Counted from the stretch's first letter, positions 52,285 through 61,829 are shown. The stretch is DNA of 64,000 nt from JAEWSN01 sp942493335 (GCA_942493335.1 OW818693.1:4588001-4652000), one strand, 5' to 3'. Made by a program: numbers and translations. The notes: generated by a model not told the origin, from the sequence alone.

Positions 52285-52872
52285 TTGAGCAGGAATCCAC
52301 ATGCGAAAAGGGAGCGGCAGGTCCGTCTTCTGGATAAATTGAAGGAAGACCCATTCATGACCGACGAGGAGATTGCCGAATTTCTGGATGTCAGCATTCC
52401 GACGGTTCGGCTGGATCGGCTCGAACTAGGTATTCCGGAACTGCGTCAGCGGATCCGTGACGTCGCATCCCAGAATCATGGGAAAGTCCGTTCCCTGAAG
52501 GCAGAGGAAATCATCGGGGAGCTCATTGAGCTGCAGTTGGGCGAATCCGGCATTTCGGTGCTGGATACGACGGACGACATGGTTTTCACCCGATCCCGGA
52601 TCGTTCGGGGCCACTACATCTATTCCATGGCCGAATCCCTTGCGATTGCCGTCATTGATGCGGATGTCGCTCTGGTCGGAGTCGCCAACATCAAATACAA
52701 ACGACCGGTTCAGGCGGGAGACCGTCTTGTGGCCAAGGCCACGGTCCGGGCCAGCAGGGAAGGCGGACGCCATATCGTATGGGTCTTCATCACCTGCCGA
52801 CACGTCGAAATGTTCCGTGGAAAGTTCATCCTGGCTGCCATCAGTGCGGATCCCGCCCTCACAGGCGAGTGA
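52285..52872 (+). CDS. fapR: Fatty acid biosynthesis transcriptional repressor FapR
   Basis: 195 aa from TTG 52285 (an in-frame GTG lies at 52276). The HTH region (TDEEIAEFLDVSIPTVRLDR, LELGIPELRQRI) matches FapR, as does the hot-dog fold domain that binds malonyl-CoA (RIVRGHYIYSMAESLAIAVI, ANIKYKRPVQAGDRLVAKA). It represses phospholipid and fatty-acid genes until malonyl-CoA rises. It heads the plsX-fab cluster, and sites like its own operator occur here and before the acyl-CoA synthetase gene. Confidence 0.95.
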   Translation: MSRNPHAKRERQVRLLDKLKEDPFMTDEEIAEFLDVSIPTVRLDRLELGIPELRQRIRDVASQNHGKVRSLKAEEIIGELIELQLGESGISVLDTTDDMVFTRSRIVRGHYIYSMAESLAIAVIDADVALVGVANIKYKRPVQAGDRLVAKATVRASREGGRHIVWVFITCRHVEMFRGKFILAAISADPALTGE

Positions 52873-53014
52873 AATCGTCCGTTCATGGAACGATGCATCC
52901 GATGGCCGGGAGCGTCAGTTGCGGGCTGGTGCCTTTCGCATCATCGTCCGGTCCGGTTTCGTACAAGTCATGTCTGGCCCTGATCATGCGAACGGGCAGG
53001 AAGGCAAGAATCAG

Positions 53015-54043
53015 ATGAGAATCATCGTTGACGCCATGGGAGGCGACAATGCCCCGGATGAAATCGTCAGAGGTTGTCTGGAAGCACTCCGGCGGGCTGA
53101 AGGCTTTGAATTGGAATTGATCGGTGACAGTGCGCGCATCCAGGCTTTGCTTGGGAACCGCGACAGCAGGCACGACCGGATCACCGTGACCCATACGACG
53201 GAAATCATCACCAATCATGACAAGCCAACGGAGGCCATCAAACGGAAGAAGGATTCCTCCCTGGTCGTCGGAATGAATCGGATCAAGGACAAGACGGGAC
53301 AGGCTTTCATTTCCGCGGGCAGTACCGGCGCCCTTCTGGCAGGTTCCCTGCTCATTCCCGGACGCATCAAGGGAGTCGCCCGGCCTGCGCTCGCTCCGAT
53401 CCTCCCCTCCGCCAGCGGCGGCACCATGCTCATCGACGCCGGCATGAACACGGTTCTCCGGCCGGTCAGTTACCTGCAGTTCGGCATCATGGGTTCAGCC
53501 TACATGCATGAGATCTTTGGCGTGGAAAAGCCCCGCGTGGGCCTTGTGAACGTCGGAACGGAAGAAGGAAAGGGTCACTCGATCGTTCAGGAGGCGTATG
53601 TCCTGCTGAAAAACTCGGAGCTCAACTTCGTCGGAAACATTGAAGGCCGCGACATTGCCGAAGGGCATGTCGACGTGGCTGTCACGGATGGATTCACCGG
53701 CAATGCGATGTTGAAGATGATGGAAGGCACCGGGAAATACCTGCTCGACAATCTGAAGCAAATGTACTCACGCAATTTTCTGACCATGCTCGCCGCCGCA
53801 CTCATCAAAAAAGAGCTGGGCGTGATGAAGAAAAAGGTGGATCCTGAAGAGCTCGGCGGGACCCCCATTCTCGGCATCGATGGCATGATCTTCAAATGTC
53901 ACGGAAATTCAAAGGCAAAAGCGATCACCAACACCATCCTGAAGATCGGGAACGGCGCATGTCTTGCTGTCACGGAACAGATTCGGAGCGCCTTCCAGGC
54001 TGAGGAACCCGTCGAAACCATCGACACCGGAGGATTTGCATGA
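53015..54043 (+). CDS. plsX: Phosphate acyltransferase PlsX
   Basis: 342 aa. It makes acyl-phosphate from acyl-ACP for phospholipid synthesis. N-terminal IIVDAMGGDNAPDEIV, then SAGSTGALLAGSL, NVGTEEGKGH and DGFTGNAMLKMMEG are typical. The ATG 53015 has AGGAAGG upstream. The 142-base gap from fapR shows no terminator. fabH overlaps its stop (ATGA). Confidence 0.97.
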   Translation: MRIIVDAMGGDNAPDEIVRGCLEALRRAEGFELELIGDSARIQALLGNRDSRHDRITVTHTTEIITNHDKPTEAIKRKKDSSLVVGMNRIKDKTGQAFISAGSTGALLAGSLLIPGRIKGVARPALAPILPSASGGTMLIDAGMNTVLRPVSYLQFGIMGSAYMHEIFGVEKPRVGLVNVGTEEGKGHSIVQEAYVLLKNSELNFVGNIEGRDIAEGHVDVAVTDGFTGNAMLKMMEGTGKYLLDNLKQMYSRNFLTMLAAALIKKELGVMKKKVDPEELGGTPILGIDGMIFKCHGNSKAKAITNTILKIGNGACLAVTEQIRSAFQAEEPVETIDTGGFA

Positions 54044-55038
54044 GCGGACGTTTCGCCACCGGCATCCTGGGAACAGGAAGCTGCCTGCCCGAAAAACGCC
54101 TGACGAACCATGACCTGGAAAAGATTGTAGAAACATCCGATGAATGGATTGTCCAACGAACCGGCATCCGGGAACGCAGAATCCTCGAAGAGGGTGAACC
54201 TGTCGCGGGACTGGCAGAAAAAGCCGCAAGAAAAGCACTGGAACGTGCCGGAATCGAACCCGGAGCGCTGGATCTCATCATCGCCGCAACCATTACGCCG
54301 GACTCCCTGACCCCTTCCATGTCCTGCACCATCCAGGCGCGCATCGGCGCCGTCAACGCAGCAGCCTTCGATCTCAACGCAGCCTGCACGGGCTTCATCT
54401 ACGCACTTCATGTAGCAGAACAATATATCGCATCCGGCGCCGCTTCGCACATCCTTGTGGTGGCCGTCGAGGGTTTGAGCCGCGTCACCGATTGGCAGGA
54501 CCGTAAAACCTGCGTCCTGTTCGGAGACGGTGCCGGCGCAGTCGTACTCGGCCGTGTCGAGGAGGGCACAGGCATTCTGGCGAATCTGATCGGGGCGGCG
54601 GGAGACCAGGGCGCATCCCTCACCTTGCCCGCATTCCATGTATCGGAGGCGGACCGTGAGGTCCGGCCGAGCGGGAAAACGCAGGTCATCTGGATGGACG
54701 GCAGCGAAGTGTTCTCCTTCGCATCCCGCACCATGGCAGACTCTGTCCGGAAGGTCGCGGAAAAGGCGAAGGTCTCTGTAGAGGAATTGGATTGGATTTT
54801 CCCGCACCAGGCGAACTTGCGCATTCTACAGAATGCCCAGAAGCGTCTGAAAGTGCCGATGGAACGGATTTATTCGAATCTTGGGGTGACCGGCAATATC
54901 TCTTCCGCCTCCATTCCGGTTTGTCTGGATGAAGCGGTGGAAAAGGGTCTATTGAAGAAGGGCGACATGCTCGCACTCGTTGCATTCGGAGGCGGCCTGA
55001 CCTATGGGGCGGCAGTCATCCGCTGGTGCATGGATTGA
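54040..55038 (+). CDS. fabH: Beta-ketoacyl-ACP synthase III
   Basis: 332 aa. It starts fatty-acid chains by condensing acyl-CoA with malonyl-ACP. Catalytic Cys in LNAACTGFIYAL, His in IFPHQANLRIL and Asn in TGNISSAS. TSDEWIVQRTGIRERR near the N-terminus is diagnostic. Translationally coupled to plsX; fabD begins 18 bases after its stop. Confidence 0.97.
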   Translation: MSGRFATGILGTGSCLPEKRLTNHDLEKIVETSDEWIVQRTGIRERRILEEGEPVAGLAEKAARKALERAGIEPGALDLIIAATITPDSLTPSMSCTIQARIGAVNAAAFDLNAACTGFIYALHVAEQYIASGAASHILVVAVEGLSRVTDWQDRKTCVLFGDGAGAVVLGRVEEGTGILANLIGAAGDQGASLTLPAFHVSEADREVRPSGKTQVIWMDGSEVFSFASRTMADSVRKVAEKAKVSVEELDWIFPHQANLRILQNAQKRLKVPMERIYSNLGVTGNISSASIPVCLDEAVEKGLLKKGDMLALVAFGGGLTYGAAVIRWCMD

Positions 55039-55056
55039 ATGGGGAGGATGGCCAAT

Positions 55057-55992
55057 ATGGGTAAACTAGCATTTGTCTTCCCCGGTCAGGGAGCTCAATA
55101 CCCTGGCATGGGGCAGGAGGCCGCAGACACCTGCGCCGCTTCCGCCGCCGTTTTTGACGGCGGATCCAAGGCGCTGGGACTGGATCTGCGTGAGTTGGTC
55201 TTCCGCGGAACCGAAGAGGAACTGAGAGTCACCGAGAATACGCAGCCCGCCATCGTCGCGGCCAGCCTTGCCTGCATGCAGCCTCTTCTGGAAGCCGGAA
55301 TCAGGCCGGATATGACGGCCGGACTCAGTCTGGGCGAATACTGCGCCCATGTTGCGGCCGGAACCTTCACTTCCGATGAGGCGATCGCATTGGTCCGAAA
55401 GCGCGGTCGCTTCATGCAGGAAGCCGTACCGGAAGGCGTTGGCGGCATGGCAGCCATCCTTGGCCTCACGGACGACCAGGTCGTGGAAGTCTGTCGTAAG
55501 GCGTCCGCACAGGGCATCATCGAACCCGCGAATTTCAATTGCCCCGGCCAGGTGGTTGTGGCAGGCGAGGCTGCGGCAGTCGATGCAGCCTGCGCACTGG
55601 CGAAGGAAGCCGGCGCGAAGCGCGCGATGCCCCTTTCCGTCAGCGCGCCGTTTCATTGCAGCCTTCTGAAGCCGGCCGGTGACAAACTGGCTGCGGCATT
55701 GGCTTCCGTGGAATTGCACGGGATGTCCATTCCGGTCGTGTCCAATGTGACGGGAGAAATGGTCGGATCCGCAGCGGATGTGAAGGATCTTCTCGTCCGG
55801 CAGGTCAGCAGTCCCGTTCGATGGGAAGCCTGCATCCGTACGCTTTTGGCGAACGGCGTGGATACATTTGTTGAAATCGGGCCGGGCAAGGTTCTGAACG
55901 GCTTCATCCGGAAGATCGACAAGGATGTCGTCGTATACAATGCGGACGACCGCGCCTCCATCGATGCGACCATTGCCGCCCTGAAAGGTTGA
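55057..55992 (+). CDS. fabD: Malonyl-CoA:ACP transacylase
   Basis: 311 aa from ATG 55057 (GGGGAGG 9 bases upstream), giving the family start KLAFVFPGQGAQ. Nucleophile Ser in GLSLGEYCAH, Arg in VRKRGRFMQEA and His in SAPFHCSLL. It transfers malonyl groups from CoA to ACP. The usual GHSLGE is GLSLGE here, a variation seen in other FabD proteins. Confidence 0.96.
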   Translation: MGKLAFVFPGQGAQYPGMGQEAADTCAASAAVFDGGSKALGLDLRELVFRGTEEELRVTENTQPAIVAASLACMQPLLEAGIRPDMTAGLSLGEYCAHVAAGTFTSDEAIALVRKRGRFMQEAVPEGVGGMAAILGLTDDQVVEVCRKASAQGIIEPANFNCPGQVVVAGEAAAVDAACALAKEAGAKRAMPLSVSAPFHCSLLKPAGDKLAAALASVELHGMSIPVVSNVTGEMVGSAADVKDLLVRQVSSPVRWEACIRTLLANGVDTFVEIGPGKVLNGFIRKIDKDVVVYNADDRASIDATIAALKG

Positions 55993-56063
55993 ACATCCGT
56001 CCGAGCGGCTTCATCCCCATCGAACATGAACAGGTCCGCGAAAGACGCGAAAGGAATACGAGC

Positions 56064-56801
56064 ATGGACATGAAAGGGAAGACCGTGATTGTCTCCGGCT
56101 CAAGCCGGGGCATCGGAAGGGCCATCGCGGAGAGGTATTGCGAACTCGGCGCAAATGTCGTTGTCAGCGGTACTTCCGAGGGCATTCAGGCCGTCGGTCG
56201 GGAACTGCGGGAAACGGGATACTCCGTGACGGCCGTTCAGTCCGACATTTCGGATCCTGCAGGTGCACAACGTCTGGTGGATGCTGCGGTGGAGGCCTAC
56301 GGAACCGTGGACATCCTTGTCAACAACGCCGGCATCACGCGGGACAAGCTCCTCATCCGCATGGAGGAGGAGGACTGGGACCGTGTCATGGATACGAACC
56401 TGAAAGGCGCTTTCCTGCTGACGAAAGCCGCTGCAAAGGTCATGATGAAGAAGCGCTTCGGCCGCATTGTGAACATCACGTCCGTCGTGGGTATCATGGG
56501 AAATGCCGGACAGGCCAACTATGCGGCCTCCAAGGCGGGCCTCATCGGGTTCACCAAATCCATCGCCAGGGAGCTCGCGGCGCGCAACATCACCTGCAAC
56601 GCCATTGCGCCGGGCTTCATTGAAACACAGATGACGGACGGACTGCCGGAGGCGGTCAGGGAGACCTATCTGAAGATCATTCCTGCGGGAAGGTATGGGA
56701 CACCTTCCGAGGTGGCCGATCTGACAGTATTCCTGACATCCACGCAAGCCGCCTACATCACAGGCCAGGTCATCCAACTTGACGGTGGACTGCATATGTA
56801 A
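56064..56801 (+). CDS. fabG: 3-oxoacyl-ACP reductase
   Basis: 245 aa short-chain dehydrogenase. NADPH site SGSSRGIGRAIAE, NNAG in ILVNNAGITRD, catalytic Ser in NITSVVGIMGN and YAASKAG with Tyr-x3-Lys. It reduces beta-ketoacyl-ACP. The ATG 56064 follows an AAAGGA ribosome site. It lies in the fab order D-G-acpP. Confidence 0.97.
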   Translation: MDMKGKTVIVSGSSRGIGRAIAERYCELGANVVVSGTSEGIQAVGRELRETGYSVTAVQSDISDPAGAQRLVDAAVEAYGTVDILVNNAGITRDKLLIRMEEEDWDRVMDTNLKGAFLLTKAAAKVMMKKRFGRIVNITSVVGIMGNAGQANYAASKAGLIGFTKSIARELAARNITCNAIAPGFIETQMTDGLPEAVRETYLKIIPAGRYGTPSEVADLTVFLTSTQAAYITGQVIQLDGGLHM

Positions 56802-56928
56802 TACCATGATCCAAGGTACCGTTCCGACAGCATGCGTTCTCTGAAATGCGGATGCCGGAACCATCCGAAATGAAAGCACGGACCGGAAACGGTCTTGCGA
56901 TTCCTGACGTGGAAGGGGGTGAATGATT

Positions 56929-57156
56929 GTGAATTTTGACAAGGTAAAGGAAATTATCGTGGAACAGCTGGGTGTTGACGAGAAAGACGTCGTCATGGAG
57001 GCTTCGTTCATCGATGATCTCGGAGCCGACTCCCTCGATATCGTCGAATTGATTATGGCGCTGGAAGAGGCTTTCGACCTCGAAATCCCCGACAAGGACG
57101 CTGAAAAGATCCAGACCGTGGGTGACGCCGTGGAGTATATCAAGGCGCACTCCTGA
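56929..57156 (+). CDS. acpP: Acyl carrier protein
   Basis: 75 aa, acidic, with the phosphopantetheine site Ser in GADSLDIVELIM. The best start is GTG 56929, 9 bases after the SD-like GAAGGGGGTGA; the in-frame ATG 56923 sits only 3 bases from it. The 127-base gap after fabG has no terminator; a terminator follows acpP. It carries the growing acyl chains in the cytoplasm. Confidence 0.95.
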   Translation: MNFDKVKEIIVEQLGVDEKDVVMEASFIDDLGADSLDIVELIMALEEAFDLEIPDKDAEKIQTVGDAVEYIKAHS

Positions 57157-57178
57157 TTCACGGAACCATTGCATGAGG

Positions 57179-57214
57179 AAGGTCCCAAAGCAGCTTTGTT
57201 TTGGGACCTTTTTT
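57179..57214 (+). terminator. Intrinsic terminator between acpP and fabF
   Basis: AAGGTCCCAAA pairs perfectly with TTTGGGACCTT around a 10-base loop, followed by TTTT. It may reduce fabF expression relative to acpP rather than stop it entirely, since no clear fabF promoter was seen in the 59 bases that follow. Confidence 0.9.
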
Positions 57215-57273
57215 CATAGGTCCCGGCCGTTCCGGCCAACGGGCATAGCAACCATCAAGGAGGAGTTTCCCCC

Positions 57274-58509
57274 ATGAATAAAAGAGTAGTCATTACCGGT
57301 ATGGGCGTTGTCCATTCACTCGGATGCGATGTGGAAACATTCTGGGACGCGGTGAAAAACGGCAAAAACGGCATCAGTACGGTCACCCGGTTCGATGTGA
57401 CGGATTATCCGACCAAGGTTGCCGCGGAGATCCATGACTTTGATCCGTCCGCCTTTATCGACAGGAAAGAAGCGAAGCGCATGGATCGTTTCGTCCAGTA
57501 TGCCATTGTGGCGGCGTCGCAGGCAGTGACCCAATCCGGGATTGACTTCTCGACCATGGATCCGTACCGGGCGGGTGTTGTCATCGGGTCCGGCATCGGC
57601 GGCATGGACACGCTGGAGGAAAACAGCCGGACCTTGTTTGAGAAGGGCGTGAAGCGGGTCAGCCCCTTCTTTGCGCCGATGATGATCGCGAACATGGCCT
57701 CCGCGCAGGTGGCCATCCGGTTCGGCATCAAGGGATACAATGCCTGCATCGTCACCGCCTGCGCCTCTTCCAACAATGCGATCGGCGATTCGTTCCGCAT
57801 GATTCAGGCGGGGCACGCGGATGTGTTGCTGACAGGCGGCGCGGAAGCCTGTATTTCCGGACTCGGATTCGCCGGTTTCTGTTCCAGCCGGGCCATGTCG
57901 ACGAACGAGGACCCTGCCGCCGCCTGCCGGCCGTTCGACAAGGGCCATGACGGTTTTGTCATGGGCGAGGGCTCCGGTGTGCTGATGCTCGAGGAATATG
58001 AACACGCTGTGAACCGCGGTGCGAAAATCCTGTGCGAAGTGGTCGGATACGGCTGCACCTGCGATGCCTTCCATATGACGGCCCCGCATCCGGAAGGGGA
58101 AGCCGGCATCAAATGCATGCAGCTTGCCATCGCGGACGCCGGCATCCGTCCGGAACAGATCGGGTATGTGAATGCGCATGGAACTTCCACGCCGGTCGGG
58201 GATCCGATCGAGGTCATGGTGGCGAAGGCGGTGTTCGGCGAACACGTGATGGATGTGCCGATGAGTTCCTCCAAGTCGATGACCGGGCACCTGCTGGGTG
58301 CGGCCGGCGGTATCGAGGCCATCATCACGGCCATGGCCATCCGGGATTCCTTCCTTCCGCCGACCATAAACCTGGAGGAAGCGGCCGAAGGCTGCGATAT
58401 CGACTTCGTACCCAATGTCGGTCGTGCGAAGGAACTCGAATACGCCTTGTCGAATTCGCTTGGCTTCGGCGGGCACAATGGGGCTGTCGTTCTCAAGAAA
58501 CACGCGTGA
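57274..58509 (+). CDS. fabF: Beta-ketoacyl-ACP synthase II
   Basis: 411 aa. Elongating condensing enzyme. Catalytic Cys in VTACASSNNAIGD, His in VNAHGTSTPVGD and SKSMTGHLLGAAG, and GFGGHNGAV at the end. Start ATG after AAGGAGG. Last of the fab genes here; fabZ, fabI/fabK and acc genes are not in the window. Confidence 0.97.
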   Translation: MNKRVVITGMGVVHSLGCDVETFWDAVKNGKNGISTVTRFDVTDYPTKVAAEIHDFDPSAFIDRKEAKRMDRFVQYAIVAASQAVTQSGIDFSTMDPYRAGVVIGSGIGGMDTLEENSRTLFEKGVKRVSPFFAPMMIANMASAQVAIRFGIKGYNACIVTACASSNNAIGDSFRMIQAGHADVLLTGGAEACISGLGFAGFCSSRAMSTNEDPAAACRPFDKGHDGFVMGEGSGVLMLEEYEHAVNRGAKILCEVVGYGCTCDAFHMTAPHPEGEAGIKCMQLAIADAGIRPEQIGYVNAHGTSTPVGDPIEVMVAKAVFGEHVMDVPMSSSKSMTGHLLGAAGGIEAIITAMAIRDSFLPPTINLEEAAEGCDIDFVPNVGRAKELEYALSNSLGFGGHNGAVVLKKHA

Positions 58510-58581
58510 TCCGCCCCGCCCGCAAAAGCACGCCAGTAAAAGGCACGCCTGCAAAGAGACAGCCGGTCGGAACGGAGCGGT

Positions 58582-58639
58582 TTGAATCGGATCAGGGCAT
58601 AAGGTATAATGAAGCGGGGCGAAAGCCCCGCTCTTTTCA
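58582..58639 (+). promoter_or_regulatory. rnc promoter overlapping the fabF terminator
   Basis: TTGAAT (58582-58587), 17 bases, TATAAT (58605-58610). AGCGGGGC/GCCCCGCT with a GAAA loop and a CTTTTC tail forms a terminator at 58613-58638. The inferred start (about 58617) lies inside the left arm, so transcripts begun here cannot form the full hairpin, while read-through from fabF can. Confidence 0.6.
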
Positions 58640-58758
58640 TGTCCGGGAGTCCGTCAGCAGGGATGTACGGCTCCGGAACCCGCCCACCGACATTCCTGCA
58701 GGAGAATGCGGCATTCAGGTACGGCCATGCCTGCCTGTGACATATCGGAGGAGATCCC

Positions 58759-59484
58759 ATGAAATCGCCTGATGCGTTGCGACAGGAATTGGACAGATTC
58801 GAAAAGGACATCGGCTATCGCTACGGAAACAGGGAGCATGCCTTCGAGGCGCTCGTTCACAGCTCCTATGCAAATGAGAATGTGCAGTACGGCCTGGGCA
58901 GCAACGAGCGGCTGGAATTCATGGGAGATGCGCTGCTGGATTTCATTTTCAGCATCCGCCTCTATCGGGAGCATCCGGGTTGTTCGGAAGGGGAGATGAG
59001 CCGGCTGCGTTCCCTCATCGTCTGCGAGGCGTCCCTTGCGCATGTCGCCGAATCCATCGGCCTCGGCGCTTGGCTGCTGATGGGACGCGGCGAGGATCAG
59101 AACGGCGGACGGAACCGGCCCTCCATTCTGGCGGACGCGCTCGAAGCCGTGTTTGGCGGCATTTATCTGGATGGCGGCATGGAAGCCGCATCCGAGGTTG
59201 TTCTCCGTTTGATGGAAGGCCGATATCACGCCGCATTGTCCGGGGATACGAATGCGGATTTCAAGACCCATCTACAGGAGGAACTCCAGCAGGCGGGCAC
59301 TGTCCGCATCGCCTACAAGGTCGTTGAAAGCAGCGGTCCCGATCATGCGAGGATTTTCCGCGTGGAGGTTTCGTGCGACGGCCGTGTCCTTGGAACCGGC
59401 ACCGGCAAGTCGAAAAAGGAAGCGGAACAGGATGCCGCCAGGAATGCGCTGGACGGGATGCGTTCCGATGCAAGGGAAGGATGA
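58759..59484 (+). CDS. rnc: Ribonuclease III
   Basis: 241 aa. The nuclease domain has NERLEFMGDALLDFIFSIRL and the metal-binding Asp/Glu in ILADALEAVFGGIYLDGG. The C-terminal dsRNA-binding domain (DFKTHLQEELQQ to KKEAEQDAARNAL) is complete. It processes rRNA and structured mRNAs. Start ATG after GGAGGAG. The fumarase-type gene starts 3 bases after its stop. Confidence 0.97.
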   Translation: MKSPDALRQELDRFEKDIGYRYGNREHAFEALVHSSYANENVQYGLGSNERLEFMGDALLDFIFSIRLYREHPGCSEGEMSRLRSLIVCEASLAHVAESIGLGAWLLMGRGEDQNGGRNRPSILADALEAVFGGIYLDGGMEAASEVVLRLMEGRYHAALSGDTNADFKTHLQEELQQAGTVRIAYKVVESSGPDHARIFRVEVSCDGRVLGTGTGKSKKEAEQDAARNALDGMRSDAREG

Positions 59485-59487
59485 CGC

Positions 59488-60330
59488 ATGAGGGAAATTG
59501 TCTGGGAACAAATTGTGGAGGCTGTGGCCGCCTGCTGCGTGGAAGCAAACTGCAACCTGAACCCGGATGTGGAACAGGCGCTCAGGGATGCGAGGGAGAC
59601 GGAAATCTCGGAGACGGGTCGTTCCGTGCTTGACAGTCTGTTGGAGAACGCAGCCATTGCGCGGAAGGAACGGATGGCCATCTGTCAGGATACGGGCATG
59701 GCGGTTGCATTCGTCACCCTCGGCCAGGAAGTCCACATCGCCGGCGGCCTGCTGACCGAGGCCATCCATGCGGGTGTGCGCAAGGGGTATGCGGAAGGTT
59801 TTCTTCGAAAATCCGTCGTGGAGGATCCTCTTCTGCGAAAGAATACAGGAGACAACACGCCAGCCATCATCCATTTGAATCTTGTCGCCGGAGATGGTCT
59901 GCACATCGAGATTTCCCCGAAGGGATTCGGCAGCGAGAACATGGGCGGCATGGCCATGCTGAAGCCTTCCGACGGCGTCGAGGGTGTCCGGAAATTCGTT
60001 CTGGACACCGTATCCCGTGCAGGTGCCAATCCCTGCCCGCCCATCATCGTGGGCGTGGGGATCGGCGGCACCATGGAAAAGGCGGCGCTTTTGGCGAAAC
60101 AGGCGCTGCTCCGGCCGCTGGGCGGGCAGAATGCACGTCCGCATCTGTCCGAGCTCGAAAAGGAACTGCTTGACGGAATCAACCGCCTGGGCATCGGCCC
60201 GGCCGGTCTGGGCGGGCGAACCACCGCTCTGGGCGTCCATGTCGAAAGCCATCCAACGCATATCGCCGGCTTGCCGGTGGCGGTCAACATCAGCTGCCAT
60301 GTAACCCGGCACGCCGCCGTTGACCTGTAG
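59488..60330 (+). CDS. Fumarate hydratase (class I) alpha subunit, or related dehydratase alpha subunit
   Basis: 280 aa. It matches the alpha subunit of two-subunit class I fumarase/L-tartrate dehydratase. [4Fe-4S] Cys positions appear in AICQDTGMAV, NPCPPIIVG and ISCHVTRHAA; GSENMGGMAML and GGRTTALGVHVE are further signatures. The beta subunit gene normally follows directly, but here rsmI follows instead. A fumarase role fits the citrate-cycle genes in the window; tartrate dehydratase cannot be excluded. Cotranscribed with rnc. Confidence 0.9.
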   Translation: MREIVWEQIVEAVAACCVEANCNLNPDVEQALRDARETEISETGRSVLDSLLENAAIARKERMAICQDTGMAVAFVTLGQEVHIAGGLLTEAIHAGVRKGYAEGFLRKSVVEDPLLRKNTGDNTPAIIHLNLVAGDGLHIEISPKGFGSENMGGMAMLKPSDGVEGVRKFVLDTVSRAGANPCPPIIVGVGIGGTMEKAALLAKQALLRPLGGQNARPHLSELEKELLDGINRLGIGPAGLGGRTTALGVHVESHPTHIAGLPVAVNISCHVTRHAAVDL

Positions 60331-60428
60331 GCATCCTTTCTACCGTAAACGCCTGGTGTTGCAACCAGCATCTCCCCATGGACACCCACCGCTCCGCGCG
60401 GCCATTCCGGCCGTCCGAAAGGAAGCAG

Positions 60429-61346
60429 ATGAATCCGGAAACCATCCTGGATGAAAACCCCGAAGTTGTCCCTGCCGCCCGTTCCGCAGGGAGTCTGCTG
60501 GTTGTGGCCACCCCCATCGGCAATCTGGAGGACATCACGCTGCGCGCTTTACGTTCCCTGCGGGAAGCGGATTTGATTGCTGCCGAAGATACCCGTCAGA
60601 CCCTCCGGCTGCTGAACCATTTTGAAATCAGGAAACCGATGGTCAGCTGTCACGACATGAACGAACATGCCAAGGCGGAGGATCTCGTCCGTCAGATGCG
60701 CGAAGGCAGGCGTCTCGTGCTGGTCAGTGACGCAGGCACGCCCGGCATTTCCGATCCGGGTGAAATTCTGATCAGGGAAAGCATTGCGGCGGGTATTTCC
60801 GTTTCCATGGCGCCGGGGCCTGCAGCCGCCATCATGGCTGTTGTTCTGTCCGGTTTGCCTACGGGCCGCTTCTGTTTCGAAGGGTTCCTGCCAGCCACCC
60901 GGAAAGATCGGATCCGGCAGCTGGAAACCTTGAAGGCGGAAACCAGGACACTGGTGTTCTACGAATCGCCGCACCGGCTGAAGGCAGTGCTGGCGGATCT
61001 GCGGGAAGTTCTTGGCGAGCGGCATTGCGCCTTGTCGCGGGAACTGACGAAGCTGCACGAGGAAATCGTGCGGGATTCGCTGTCAAACCTGATCGCCCTT
61101 CATGAAGTGAGGGAGCCGAGAGGCGAGTACGTTCTTGTGCTGGCAGGCGCAGAAGCGGAAGCCTTGCGCGAAGATGAACGCGAAGCATGGCTGAAGATGC
61201 CGTTGGCGAAGCATGTGGAGATGTATCTGGCGGAAGGGTCGGATCGGATGGAGGCCATGAAGAAGGCTGCGAAGGATCGCGGCCTGAGCAAACGGGACGT
61301 GTATTCAGCGCTTCAGGCTGAAGCCGACGGACTGTCTGCGGACTGA
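60429..61346 (+). CDS. rsmI: 16S rRNA (cytidine-2'-O)-methyltransferase RsmI
   Basis: 305 aa from ATG 60429 (AAAGGA ribosome site), a few residues longer than the core family. SAM-dependent tetrapyrrole-methylase-type fold with LVVATPIGNLEDITLRALR, AAEDTRQT, VSDAGTPGISDPG and FYESPHRL. It methylates C1402 of 16S rRNA. The chain continues past the fold with a 40-residue C-terminal helix region (LSKRDVYSALQ). Confidence 0.95.
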   Translation: MNPETILDENPEVVPAARSAGSLLVVATPIGNLEDITLRALRSLREADLIAAEDTRQTLRLLNHFEIRKPMVSCHDMNEHAKAEDLVRQMREGRRLVLVSDAGTPGISDPGEILIRESIAAGISVSMAPGPAAAIMAVVLSGLPTGRFCFEGFLPATRKDRIRQLETLKAETRTLVFYESPHRLKAVLADLREVLGERHCALSRELTKLHEEIVRDSLSNLIALHEVREPRGEYVLVLAGAEAEALREDEREAWLKMPLAKHVEMYLAEGSDRMEAMKKAAKDRGLSKRDVYSALQAEADGLSAD

Positions 61347-61377
61347 AACCGGATGCTGAAGGCAGAACACATTCGTC

Positions 61378-61782
61378 TCAGAAAACCATATCGGCCGCTT
61401 CCGGCATGAGGACCAGAACCCGAATGTTCGAATCCTTCAGCAATTCATTCAGCCGGGCTTCGAACTGTCGGTTTCCATCGGTTTTCGATACGCCGATGAG
61501 GATGCAGTCCACCTGGCAATGCTCGGCGAATTGTGCAACGGTTTCCGGGATTTGTTCCGCATTGATGATGGTCAGTTCCGCGCCGACGGATTTTGCCGTG
61601 ACAAAGAGGTACTCAAGGGCTTCCCCTTCGCGGATGTTTTCAAAGAAATTGAAGGGACGGCTGGAGACGTGAAGCACCTGAAGGGTACCATCAGCGGAGG
61701 TATGGCGTAAAGCGGCGTGTATGAGCCGTTCGCAGTCTTTCTGCTGGGTTACGCAGACAAGGGCGGAGGAAAAGATTTCCAA
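61378..61782 (-). CDS. Universal stress protein-like (UspA-fold) protein
   Basis: 134 aa from a TTG start (GGGAG 6 bases upstream on the minus strand); an ATG 9 bases earlier is out of frame. The N-terminal strand SALVCVTQQKDCERLIHAAL and VDCILIGVSKTDG fit the Usp nucleotide-binding fold, near the Usp domain of KdpD. The usual G-2x-G-9x-G ATP loop is not evident, so nucleotide binding is uncertain. Convergent with rsmI. Confidence 0.75.
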   Translation of the reverse strand: MEIFSSALVCVTQQKDCERLIHAALRHTSADGTLQVLHVSSRPFNFFENIREGEALEYLFVTAKSVGAELTIINAEQIPETVAQFAEHCQVDCILIGVSKTDGNRQFEARLNELLKDSNIRVLVLMPEAADMVF

Positions 61783-61829
61783 GGCATTCTCCCTTTTCAG
61801 GTGGATGTCGGTGCATCGAAACCCTTTTC

